Shown here: positions 13,387 to 22,578 of the stretch, piece by piece
How the letters are laid out: every line of letters begins with the position of its first letter
Numbering within the stretch: position 1 is the first letter of the stretch
Assembly: GCA_958510875.1 (NCBI GenBank)
Contig: CAUEHT010000002.1
Coordinates: forward strand, 1,364,001-1,428,000
DNA length: 64,000 nucleotides
Reading direction: 5' to 3'
From: Endomychus coccineus
Lineage: Eukaryota; Arthropoda; Insecta; Coleoptera; Endomychidae
Position numbers and translations under genes: made by a program
The notes under the pieces: generated by a model
Seen by the model: only the letters and a program-made list of their open reading frames with translations
Database searches by the model: none
Told to the model about the DNA's origin: nothing

Positions 13387-13443
13387 AAAAGATCTAAACA
13401 AGCTATTGGGTTCATACCCCACTCATGAAGGTATACCCCTTTT
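13385..13443 (+). pseudogene. trnM: Mitochondrial trnM(CAU) in NUMT
   Basis: The anticodon arm TTGGGTTCATACCCCA with CAU at 13413-13415 is the classic insect trnM sequence and is followed directly by nad2. The 5' edge is approximate. Confidence 0.75.
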
Positions 13444-14400
13444 CTTTTTAATTATTAAATTCTACAAATTATTATTTTTAATTCTATAATAATAGGAACT
13501 TTTATCTCAATTTCAGCTTATTCGTGATTCTCTATATGAATCGGATTAGAAATTAATTTATCATCTTTTAATCCCCTACTAATAAAAGAAAAAGATATAA
13601 TTTCATCGCAATCTGGATTAAAATATTTATTATTCAGGCTTTAGCATCAATTATTCTACTATTTTCAATAATTTCAATTCTAATAAGAAAAGAATTTATT
13701 TTAAATAACTTATTTATTATCACAATAAATTCTTCTTTTCTTACTAAAACAGGAGCTGCTCCTTTCCATTTCTGGTTCCCTGAAGTAATAGAACGATTAA
13801 ATTGACTTGATTGTATAATTTTATTAACCCGACAAAAAATTGCTCCAATAATTTTATTAATATACTCTTCAAAAATAGGAATATTTTATTTTTATATTAT
13901 TATTTTATCAACAATTATTGGAGGAATTATAGGTTTAAATCAAATTAGATTACGAAAAGTTATAGCCTATTCTTCTATTGATCATCTGAGATGAAAAATT
14001 ACTTTAATCATTAATCAATCTTAATGATTTATTTATTTTTTATTTGACAAATACTTTTTATTTTCAACAATTAATTTCAATTTATAAATCAAATAAAAAT
14101 TTGAAAATTCTTTTTTTCTAATTTTATATCCTTAGGAGGTCTTCCTCCTTTTTTAGGTTACATCCCAAAATTACTTACAATCAATTTCATAATTTCAAGA
14201 AATTTTGTTTTTATTTCTTTTTTAAAGGTAATTTTTACTCTAATTTCTTTATATGTCAACATTCGAATCATATTTAATTCCATAATAATCTCATCATTAG
14301 AAAATTCTTTTATTTCTTCAAAATTTTTTAATTTTTTTATTACTTTATCTAACTCAATCAATATTTTTAGTTTAATTCTTTGCACTTTAATTTGTAATTT
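13444..14400 (+). pseudogene. nad2: Mitochondrial nad2 in NUMT
   Basis: NADH dehydrogenase subunit 2 belongs to the mitochondrial complex I membrane arm. The segment between trnM and trnW has the right length (about 950 bp) and reads in mitochondrial code as hydrophobic helices, with recognisable pieces such as TKTGAAPFHFWFPEV and the GGLPPFLGYIPK-type end at about 14130-14170. TGA occurs as Trp, so nuclear translation would fail. Local base changes and frame slips mark it as non-functional. Confidence 0.85.
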
Positions 14401-14411
14401 AACTTAACTTG

Positions 14412-14474
14412 AAGGAATTAAGTTAAAATAACTATCAACCTTCAAAGTTGAAATTAAATATTAATTTAAGCCTT
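14412..14474 (+). pseudogene. trnW: Mitochondrial trnW(UCA) in NUMT
   Basis: The acceptor stem AAGG/CCTT and anticodon TCA at 14442-14444 are visible. It overlaps trnC by five bases, as is usual in insect mitochondria. Confidence 0.75.
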
Positions 14475-14528
14475 AGAATTTAATTCACCTTTAAATTTGC
14501 AATTTAAAATCATTTTTGAATATAAGAC
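14470..14528 (-). pseudogene. trnC: Mitochondrial trnC(GCA) in NUMT
   Basis: On the minus strand the acceptor ends GTCTTA and TAAGGC pair, and the anticodon loop contains GCA. Confidence 0.7.
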
Positions 14529-14531
14529 ATT

Positions 14532-14597
14532 TGATAAAGAGATTTTTGATCTATAAATAAATTTACAATTTATTGCCTATTTTCAGCCACTTTATCG
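14532..14597 (-). pseudogene. trnY: Mitochondrial trnY(GUA) in NUMT
   Basis: Minus-strand cloverleaf ends CGATAAAG and CTTTATCA pair. GUA is in the anticodon position. It abuts cox1. Confidence 0.7.
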
Positions 14598-14893
14598 AAT
14601 AAGTGACTATTTTCTTCAAATCATAAAGACATTGGAACTTTATATTTTATATTTGGTTTATGAGCTGGTATATCACGAACTTCTTAAAGAATAATAATTC
14701 GTTTAGAATTAGGTAATACAATACAATTAATTGGAAATGATCAAATTTTTAATGTGATTGTTACTGCTCATGCTTTCGTAATAACTTTTTTTCATAGTTA
14801 TACCAATTATAATTGGAGGATTTGGAAACTGGTAAGTACCTTTAATATTAGGGGCTCCAGATATAGCTTTTCCTCGAATAAATAATATAAGCT
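14598..14893 (+). pseudogene. cox1: Mitochondrial cox1, 5' part only, in NUMT
   Basis: Cytochrome c oxidase subunit I begins here. Recognisable mitochondrial-code stretches are [24 protein letters not shown] and the PRMNNM region at the cut edge. An in-frame TAA after SRTS and an extra T near 14790 break the frame. About 100 of roughly 510 codons are present; the rest is replaced by the Polinton-type block. Confidence 0.9.
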
Positions 14894-15225
14894 CTGATGG
14901 TGCTGACAATACCAGGATCACGTACTTTGTCTATCTCTTTTCCATTCAATTCATAACTGATATATTCGAAGAGAAACGCTCCTAAATTATCCGTTAGTTT
15001 ACATTCACCATCACCACTTGCTTCTTGCTGGAATTCTACCTCGAAGAATGAAGCAGACGAGGCCAAATCTACCAATACATCTTGTTGATTGATTAATATC
15101 TCAATTTCATCAGTGTTGCCAAAAAATGTTGTGTGTGGATAGTAGGTATGAGTTTCTTCTAGGGTGATGTCTTCATTGAAGTTTGGCTCGTTGAATATTT
15201 TAAGTTTTTCCCACATTGTAACCAA
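14894..15225 (-). pseudogene. Capsid-like protein N-terminus, Polinton type (copy 1)
   Basis: The first roughly 110 codons match the start of the longer copy at 17378-18487: NEPNFNEDI, THTYYPHT, EIEILINQQDVLVDL and ELNGKEIDKVRDPGI are shared. Copy 1 retains about 17 residues after the QEAS position that copy 2 has lost. The reading frame then runs into antisense cox1 of the mitochondrial insert and stops. The assignment to a Polinton/adintovirus double-jelly-roll capsid relative rests on neighbour genes and on family memory, and is less certain than the ATPase call. Confidence 0.55.
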
Positions 15226-15412
15226 GGGACTTCAAAAAATTCATGTTCTCCAATGATAATGCTGCAGCAGCAACCTTGACCTTCTCCTTTAAACTCGTTG
15301 TAGATAATGACTGAAGGTCAATATGAGGATGTCTTTTATTGCTGAAATCCAAACCCATACCCTCCAGTGATGTAGGTTGCAACAACAACCTTATCAGAAG
15401 AATTCTTTTCAT
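15200..15412 (-). pseudogene. Short Polinton-type protein ending in NFLKSLGYNV (copy 1)
   Basis: About 65 codons, containing GMGLDFSNKRHP and the C-terminal NMNFLKSLGYNVG. It ends across the capsid start, the same overlap as in copy 2. The motif FLKSLG near the C-terminus recurs in small proteins beside Polinton-type capsid genes. Function unknown. Confidence 0.45.
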
Positions 15413-15469
15413 ATAATGAATGCTGGTGAGTATTGGATTATTGTTTATTGTTGGAAGCCATAATCTCTA

Positions 15470-16040
15470 GCGGTCTTTTTCAACTCCAACCGTATAATTA
15501 TTTCTTTCTACGAAAATCTACCCTTTTCCAGTTCTGATCTAAAATATTCAGTGTGATGTTATCGAAGGACGTCTCGTTGATGATCGGTAGATAAATGAGA
15601 TTCTTCGGCTCTATATCTATGGGAAAACTAGGTGGTACAAGAGGTGAAAACTCAATATATCGTATGAGCTAACTTATTGTTTATAATTTGCTCCTGCGGT
15701 TAAGTTACACTCCACTCTAATAGTTTGAACTTTGATTATGTTTATAGGTCGATAAGATACATGTAGTTCACAAGATGTCAATTGCTTTTCGCTGAATCCC
15801 AACAGTCCGCTGATACTATCTTGAGGAATAAACTTTCCCTCAAAATCACTTTTCAGCTCTGTGTAGAGTGTTGTTCTTAGATTTCATTGATAGTTTCCGA
15901 TCACGTTCTTCTTGCTTCACTCCTATCCTACAAACTGCACTTTGTATAAAATCCTCGATGTCTGTCAACTCGTAGGACCCCGTAAGTATAGTCACTTCTT
16001 TTTCCTCACCCTTCACATCTTCATAATAAAATTTATTAAA
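15470..16040 (-). pseudogene. Minor virion-type protein of Polintons (copy 1, broken)
   Basis: Read on the minus strand with several frame changes, the segment shows in order LTGSYELTDIEDF, LLGF, INIIKVQTIRVECNL, a PPSF-like turn, LIYLPIINE and a Phe-Arg-Gly-Glu-type end. The same order is seen in copy 2, which is shorter at its 5' side. Proteins with this order sit next to capsid genes in insect Polinton/adintovirus-like elements. A structural role is inferred from position only. Confidence 0.5.
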
Positions 16041-16276
16041 ACCTTCTCAAGTCTCTTGCATACCATTTCAAATCGCGACGGAAATTCCTTTTCACTTCGT
16101 TACCAATATCGATAGCATGAGATATGTTAGACCATTTACATATTAATCGCATTCCTCGATTTTGTAATTTTCTGTCGGCATCACGCCAACCATCCTCCTG
16201 TCGACGCATTAGGTACTATTCTGGTCTCATATCATTCGATGTTCGATATAATCCTAAAATTGAAGGAAAAAAAAAA

Positions 16277-16971
16277 TTATATAAATTTTATTATAAAAAC
16301 AAAGTAATTACCTAAATTTCTCCTCTTTCCGAAATTCATAGGAGGTGGAACAATATTTGGCGTAATGTTATTCCGTAAGGTGAAAACATTCATTTGAATT
16401 TGTTGAGATAAGCGTTGAGATCGTTTTTCCGCACGACATTCACGTTCCTCCGCTGTTTGACGCTCTTCATCGCCTTGTTCTCTCACGGCCAACACTTAGG
16501 ATCTCAACTCTCCTACTGATTGTATCAATTGGTCATTTTTCAACAGTTCCACACAATGTTGTTCATAGATTTTCTCGTACTCACAATATTTCATCGTAAT
16601 AAATTTCATTAACGAAAAAAGTTCACGTAACTCGATGACTTTAGGAGTTCGCTATTGCATCAATAATGATTCGAAATCAATAGCATCTAAACATGATATT
16701 TCTTTCGTGCATCAGTCCTATCATAAATTTCTGAATGGTGTATATGTGGGTTTTTCCTCAACAATCTTGTTATAACACCCTTTTTAGCATGATATTTTCC
16801 GCCGTGATAACCTAACCATTGCAATAGATCTTCAGTCATTAGAACGCGTTGGTTTAGTTGTATATTCCAGAATAAATAGTTTCTTTCATCGTTTTTTATA
16901 TGGACCCCAAATTTTAGACACACTTCATTAACTGTTAACTTAATAAAATTGTTGGTGGACCATGTAGCCAC
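16277..16971 (-). pseudogene. MSV199/BRO-like protein with coiled coil, frameshifted
   Basis: The first 94 codons (16971-16687) hold LMTEDLLQWLGYHGGKYHAK and RNPHIHHSEI, resembling the DNA-associated N-terminal domain found in BRO/MSV199 proteins of large insect DNA viruses. After a frameshift near 16690 the minus strand continues through a charged coiled-coil stretch (EERQTAEERECRAEKRSQRL at 16370-16450) ending near 16277. The family's usual DUF3627-like C-terminus is missing. I infer a DNA-binding accessory gene; its identity is moderate at best. Confidence 0.45.
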
Positions 16972-17377
16972 ATTTGAATCACGAACGCGCGCTGCTAAGT
17001 TTATTTTCCTAACTGAACATTTTCTGAAATGATTCTCTCTTACATACGTGAGAACGTGAACGTGAATAGTGGGGGGTGGGGGTAACTCTTCGTTTCGATC
17101 TCATTGCAAACGGTGATAACTGACTGATAACGTCACTAGTTGCTTCAATTTGTTTCATTTATAGCAACCGGCTCCCATATTTTACAAACTATGATCGCCG
17201 GATGTTTACATCACCACCTACTGTTTGAGAAATAAAAATATCAAACATAATAATAATTACATTTATTTGGAAGAATACATTTTGATAGTACATCATTTAG
17301 AACTAAAATAATAACATTATGATTCATCACCTGGTTCTTCACACCAAATTCCTAACTGATCCTGTAATCGGAGAATA
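16972..17377. other. Spacer with virus-block shared words
   Basis: No gene. An 18-bp word, AAACTATGATCGCCGGAT (about 17185-17202), recurs at about 24606-24623 next to the MMP upstream repeats, suggesting that both ends belong to one element. Confidence 0.45.
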
Positions 17378-18487
17378 CTACATTATACGATCGTTAATGA
17401 TGATGCAATAAGCTCGGGTGTTTTTGGGGAAATTCAGGGAACTTCCCATCTCCAGTTTGACATCAACTGTCGATGACTTTATAGCATCGTTTTGTTTTGA
17501 ACAATCAATCACAAAAATTGCTTTATTCTTGAATGCTATATAATCTAACATCGGCTTGCTTATTACTTTATTTGAAAATGATTTCTGGAAATCATAGTAC
17601 ATCTGGTATGCTTCCACGTATTGCTGGTCGTTGAAATCCAATTCCATTGCTTCATATGGATAACACCTAGAATTCAAGTATAATTTTACATTTAGCAAGT
17701 TTATATTATCGAAATATGTAGTGTGCTTAACAGGATTATTTTTTCGATCAGTTTGGAAAGCTAGAATCACATATCTGGGGCGTTCCAAATTCATTGACGT
17801 TTTAACAACCCAAATGTCGCGAGTGCTCTCCTTCATCAACGAATTTTCATGCAGATCCTAACTGCAGAATGGAATCAAAATTGGCTTCTCAGCACTCAAA
17901 TTCCCAAACATTTGAAATTCAACTTGATCATTTGGAAACACATGTCGCACTTTTAATACTATCGTCTTCACATTTATTTTAGCCGTTTTCGTGCTATTAG
18001 CATAGCAATCGTTATCGGTTCGAGACCTTCTCAAGCGCAGCTTATGTTTTCCACTCGAAACTTTGTTATAGTCAATGAATAGGACTAGTAGAAAATTCAA
18101 CGGTATCCATAAATTGATTTTATTATTGTAGACTGAACTCATTGCATCCTTATATGACCATCCAGAAATAGCTAGAGGTATAGATTCATGTATGGCATAT
18201 GTTAGATAAGCTCTGATGGTGCTGACAATACCAGGGTCACGTACTTTGTCTATCTCTTTTCCATTCAATTCAAAACTGATAGCTTCTGGCTGGAATTCTG
18301 CCTCGAAGAATAAAGCAGACGAGGCCAAATCTACCAATACATCTTGTTGATTGATTAATATCTCAATTTCATCGCTGTTGTCAAAAGATGTTGTGTGTGG
18401 ATAGTAGGTATGAGTTTCTTCTCGGATGATGTCTTCATTGAAGTTTGGCTCGTTGAATATTTGAAGTTTCTCCGACATTGTAACCAA
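17378..18487 (-). pseudogene. Capsid-like protein, Polinton/adintovirus type (copy 2), one in-frame stop
   Basis: One frame runs from 18487 to 17378 and is interrupted only by a TAG at about 17858-17860. The 5' part has THTYYPHT, EIEILINQQDVLVDL and ELNGKEIDKVRDPGI. The 3' part has YVILAFQTDR, a Tyr-Phe-Asp-Asn strand, LYLNSRCYPYEAMEL and FPKNTRAYCIIINDR. The two-part layout, with the phrase FQTDR starting the second half, is what I recall for the double-jelly-roll capsid relatives of Polintons. About 370 codons, somewhat short, partly because of a deletion after QPEA that copy 1 lacks. It would form the virion shell in a live element; this copy cannot make it. Confidence 0.6.
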
Positions 18488-18660
18488 GGAACTTCAAAAA
18501 ATTTATATTTTTCAATGATAGTGATGCAGAAGCAACCTTCTCCCTTGAACTCGTTGTAGATAATGACTGATGGCCAATACGAGGATGTCTTTTATTGCTG
18601 AAATCCAAACCCATGTTCTCAAGTGACCTCTACTGCAACAACAACCTTCTCAGATGAATT
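18481..18660 (-). pseudogene. Short Polinton-type protein ending in LGYNV (copy 2)
   Basis: Minus-strand codons beginning at MGLDFSNKRHP and ending FLKFLGYNV just across the capsid start. It is the counterpart of the copy-1 gene at 15200-15412. Confidence 0.4.
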
Positions 18661-18700
18661 CTTCTCATATAATGAATGCTGGTGGGTATTGGATTATTAT

Positions 18701-19110
18701 TTATTGTTGGAAGCCATAATCCCTAGCGGTCTTTTTCAATTCCAGCCGTATAATAATTTCTTCTCCACGAAAATGTATCCGTTTCCAATTCTGATCTAAA
18801 ATATCCAGTGTGATGTTATCAAAGGACGTCTTGTTGATGATCGGTAGATAAATAAGATCCATCGGCTCTATATCAATGGAAAACTCAGGTGGTACAAGAG
18901 GTGAAAACTCATATATCGTATGAGCTAACTTATTGTTATAATATGCTCCTGCGGTTAAGTTACACTCCACTCTAATAGTTTGAACCTTGATTATGTTTAT
19001 AGGTCGATCAGATACGTGTAGTTCACGAGATGTCAATTTCTTTCCTCCAAGGTTTCTCGAGCTGCTTTGCTGTCGTTGACGGCCTTAGCGATGCCTGCAC
19101 ATAAATCTGG
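18701..19110 (-). pseudogene. Minor virion-type protein of Polintons (copy 2)
   Basis: The open frame 19036-18701 holds RPINIIKVQTIRVECNLTAG, a VPPEFSIDIEP turn, LIYLPIINKTSFDNITL and FRGEEIIIRLEL. Immediately 5' on the same strand, at about 19040-19100, a different segment reads GIAKAVNDSKAARETLEE. I recognise that as part of another small protein found beside such capsid genes, so two genes appear fused by deletion. Intact in frame for 111 codons but shorter than copy 1. Confidence 0.5.
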
Positions 19111-20828
19111 TGTTATTCAAAAGTACTTTTAATACATATCGACTAAAAATTACATTGACTAGACGTCTTACAACCGCGCCCTCAGTAAAAATGAATTTCG
19201 AAAATGTTAATTGCAATTACGAAATTTTCCTTATGCATATAAGTCGAGTACATAATTAGCACATAAATTTGATGTTGTTCAAAGTTACTTTTCGAATAAT
19301 ATCATATTTATGTGCTTATTATGTACTCGATTCATATGCAAAAGGAGATTTTTGTACACAAAAAAAAGAATAAGATCCGAGGAATCCATGTTTCTTTCGG
19401 CACATGGGACGTGCATGTTTGATTCTATCAGAGCATGAATGAATAATGATTCGAATGATTTTAATAAATAATATTTAAAATAACGCACGTGCAAAGTCAA
19501 CACTGAATGCAGTGTAAGAATTTCCTTCGATTTTGTAGAACCCGGCAAAACGACGGGTAAACAGCAATTAATAATAAGCTGAGAACCCATATAGGATGGA
19601 ATTGCAAGGGACGATGAAACAGGCTGAGCCCATAGGTATCAAATATTCATTTATTACTACATCTAACATACAGCAAAAGGTCGGATTGTGTTGGGGAACT
19701 GGCAAACTTACACGTGAACATATATATTAATAATTCAGACTTCAGAAACAGAAATTTAAGAAAAAAAAGTTCCAATTATAGCATTACAATACAGATGTAA
19801 ATACATTAAATTTTGTGATTTAGCTCAATCTGACGGTCAGAGATCTAACGTATATCAAGAAAGTTCTGAACATGTGGGTGAGTGTCGTAAAGCTGATGCA
19901 TTGGAGGATAAAGAACAAGTTCGGAATGAAAGATCTGAAAACAAAAAGTATCACCTTTTTCCGAGCCTAGGTGGCTAAATTTGTCTGTCCATGCTGCGAA
20001 AACCACATCTTCCCAGCAGTAAAGCTAGAGGGTATCCTCTAATGTGATGAACTCCATCGATTCGATAGGAGAACCAATAGACGCTTAATGATATCAATGA
20101 CATCACATAATGCTAGCCTACTCATAGTGTCGAATGATAAAAACTAGAGCCTTAGGATCAACGACACTCAGGTTATTATGAAATGATAAGTTCAAAGTTT
20201 TGTGCATTTAACATTTTCAATATCTATTTTAACTGGGGTACTTTTTGAGTACATATTAAACATGTAAAAATGATTAACATGTAAATTTTGATGAGCACTC
20301 AAGGACATGTTTCTTTTTTTGTTTAAAAAACCAAAGATATGTTTATTAAGTTTGAAAGAAGTGCTTCCGCAATTAAACACTGCGAAAATCAATTTCTAAA
20401 TGGTCCAGGACACTTTTGATTATGCTCTCCATAGAGCACATAAATAGCACAAAATTAAACGCATATTGTTAATTATTTTGTTCATGTTTTTAGTTAAGGA
20501 GGCGCCAAAAAGGCTCCTACCTAGCGCCCTCACTCTTCAAACCCGTGTTTTTTTATATATTTTTGTAGCACGAAATGTTTGAGTTTGGGACCAAATTAGC
20601 ACATAAAAAGTACAAAATATTCAATTATTTTAACAAATTTAGTTTATGGTTTCAGTTAAGGGGGTGCCAAGAAGGCGTCTACCTAGCGCCCACTCTTCAA
20701 ACCCTTGTTTTTTATATATTTTTGTAGCACGAAATGTTTAAGTTTGGGACCAAATTAGCACATAAAAAGTACAAAATATTCAATTTTTTTTAATTTGGAG
20801 CATGTGGGGGCGCCTACTATATAGACCT
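19111..20828. repeat. Spacer with tandem 162-bp repeat
   Basis: A unit of about 162 bp beginning AGTTAAGGRGGYGCC repeats at 20492 and 20654, with a partial third copy. A second word, GCACATAAATTTGATGTTGT or a close variant, occurs at about 19098 and 19259 and inverse near 19310. No supported gene. Confidence 0.6.
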
Positions 20829-21260
20829 CTAATGTGGGGTATTGTTGCAGAAACTCCTCTGTATCAGCTGCATTATCTTTCTTAAGTTTCTGAATCCTTC
20901 ACGAATCTGATCGATAGTAGGTTCGGGAGTAAACACATCCTCTTCAGTATCTGGGGGGTTATATACGAATACTTCCCCTTCAGGTACAATATTTGGGATT
21001 GACATGTTCTCCCCTTGTGTTGCTGTAGAAACAATACTTTTAGGTTTAATCAACGAATTTTGTTTGATTATTTCAGCATTTTTCGCAATTTCCTCCAGAG
21101 GTTTAGATACATTCTTGAACATGTTATCTAGAATTGCATCATTTTCAGCTCTACTCAGTTTCACAGCAATATATTTTTTCCTCACAACGTTTGCCAACTC
21201 CCAAATTTTTTTCTTCAATTGTTGTTTTGCTTTTATTTCGTTAGGCACATTGACGTCCAT
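20829..21260 (-). CDS. Polinton-associated conserved protein, function unknown
   Basis: A 143-codon intact frame between the ATPase and the structural genes, on the same strand. Its N-terminal half is an amphipathic, Lys/Glu-rich coil (KKKIWELANVVRKKYIAVKL, then NAILDNMF and SKPLEEIA-like text); the second half is acidic and Pro-rich (NPPDTEEDVFTPEP). Similar proteins sit beside capsid and ATPase genes in insect Polinton-like loci. A coiled-coil structural or assembly role is a guess. It is the only gene of the block with no visible lesion. Confidence 0.45.
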   Translation of the reverse strand: MDVNVPNEIKAKQQLKKKIWELANVVRKKYIAVKLSRAENDAILDNMFKNVSKPLEEIAKNAEIIKQNSLIKPKSIVSTATQGENMSIPNIVPEGEVFVYNPPDTEEDVFTPEPTIDQIREGFRNLRKIMQLIQRSFCNNTPH

Positions 21261-21301
21261 GCTGAGTGGTTTGTCTATTTCAAATGAAAGTATATATACA
21301 T

Positions 21302-22027
21302 GTTAGATGTATATATAGATATCAAAACTTTTGCGATAACGCCCTTTGTTCATGTCACAGTCTTTGTTTATCATAAGGAATTCATATTTATTTTCCAACA
21401 TGCGCTACATATCTCTCTGAATTTTCCGAGTGACATGTCGGTACTTATATGGTCGGTGAATATATGTTCCAAATTGAGTTTATCCTGTTTGAAAATAATC
21501 AAGCAATTGGCATTGTCGCGCAATCCATGTTTTCGACATTCAGCAAGAGACTGACAAAGATAGAAACTATCAATTGAGTTGTGTCTCCCTCTTGAAAAAT
21601 AAGCACGAATTTTCTCCTGTTTCTCATCCATTACATCATCGTATATTATTAGCGAATTAGGTTACGCTTCTGTGGGGTCTATGACTTCACCACTTTCAGT
21701 ATATGGAAAATATCCAAGTCCAACAATGTTCTTCAATGTTTCCCCCAGTAACTGGTATTTTGGTTGGTGTAAAGACTTTGAATATATGTACACGTTTTCA
21801 AATTCCAGGCCGTTTGCATTTAACAATAGAGATAACATCACATTTGTTTCACCACAATTACTTGGACCACAGATTATTGTTCGTAGAGTATTTGGCAGCA
21901 AAGAGCTGTGACGTTGTGGTTGCTCAACATTCTCAATGCTTGACCCTAAGTTCATAATATTCAACGAGTCTTTTTGCTTAACAATCTTCATGATACCTAG
22001 AGGAGCATCGAAATCATACCGAAACAT
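21302..22027 (-). pseudogene. Polinton-type genome-packaging ATPase (FtsK/HerA-like), inactivated
   Basis: A packaging ATPase pumps viral DNA into capsids. The frame from 22027 shows LRTIICGPSNCGETN as Walker A, with Glu where the catalytic Lys belongs, then an in-frame TAA near 21645, then PNSLIIYDDV as Walker B, FSRGRHNSIDSFYLCQS as the sensor-like motif, LRDNANCLIIFKQD, and FREICSACW. A further frameshift near 21375 precedes the last conserved turn (GRYRKSFD, about 21330). Order and spacing fit the Polinton/adintovirus ATPase. Three independent lesions, including the K-to-E change, leave no doubt that it is dead. Confidence 0.8.
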
Positions 22028-22059
22028 ATGTTAATAAGCATTTGTTTATATACTAGTTG

Positions 22060-22295
22060 ATGATGTTATATTGTGTATGCCCGATCACGTGGTTGAGCAC
22101 TCCTACGCTTCTGTCAAAAGCAAGTATCAAATACGTGTTAAATAGGTCTGAATGTTGAAGCACGTGTCTGAACACGTGTCTTGATGTTGAAGCACGGGTC
22201 TGAATATTGAAGCACGTGTTTGTATATTGAAGCACGTGACTGAACACGTGTCTGAATGTTGAAGCACGTGTCGGAGTGTTGAATCACGCGATAAA
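22060..22295. repeat. Array of CACGTG-containing repeats upstream of the ATPase
   Basis: A 20-30 bp phrase, GAAGCACGTGTCTGAATGTT or a variant, is repeated about seven times. CACGTG (the palindromic E-box core) recurs in most copies. It sits 35-270 bases upstream of the ATPase start on the minus strand. Open frames on both strands through it come from the repeat. Confidence 0.7.
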
Positions 22296-22578
22296 ACATT
22301 TGCATGAATGTATTACAATCATTATAAGTATTCACATTTTATAACTTATTATTGGTGTGAAGAACCAAGTTCTTCTTCTATTATTCCAAAAAAATCTGTT
22401 ATCTGTTTCAAGTCTCGACATGGAAATTATTGACCTAGCAGGTAACCGATAAGATCTTCAATTCAATAAGACACCACTTACTCATCAAAATCGTTATCTA
22501 TTAATACGTTTCTTTCACATTTTCAAAAAGATTTTGAGTAGTAAAACTGATAAGATGCCTAGATTAAAACACTACATT
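22296..22578. other. Spacer with a direct copy of sequence upstream of the MMP gene
   Basis: The phrase GATCTTCAATTCAATAAGAC and the 30 bases after it (about 22451-22500) recur at about 24619-24668 with four or five differences. Confidence 0.6.

Larger units (their letters stand above)
13325..14893 (+). other. Nuclear mitochondrial insert (NUMT): trnQ to 5' cox1
   Basis: Gene order and orientation (Q minus, M, nad2, W, C minus, Y minus, cox1) are the ancestral insect arrangement. The coding parts use TGA and AGA as sense codons, as expected of the invertebrate mitochondrial code, but contain frame breaks, so the segment is a nuclear fossil. The right edge is abrupt: cox1 stops at AATAATATAAG and the next base belongs to a Polinton-type capsid gene. 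The left edge is lost in AT-rich DNA. Confidence 0.9.
14894..16971 (-). mobile_element. Polinton/adintovirus-type block, copy 1 (degenerate)
   Basis: Minus-strand order is: an MSV199/BRO-like gene, a minor virion-type gene, a short gene ending SLGYNV, and the 5' end of a capsid-like gene. The last three are duplicated at 17.4-19.1 kb with about 10 percent divergence by eye. The capsid gene is cut at the junction with the mitochondrial insert, where the word ATAAGC is shared by both partners. Every gene in it carries stops or frameshifts. Confidence 0.65.
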
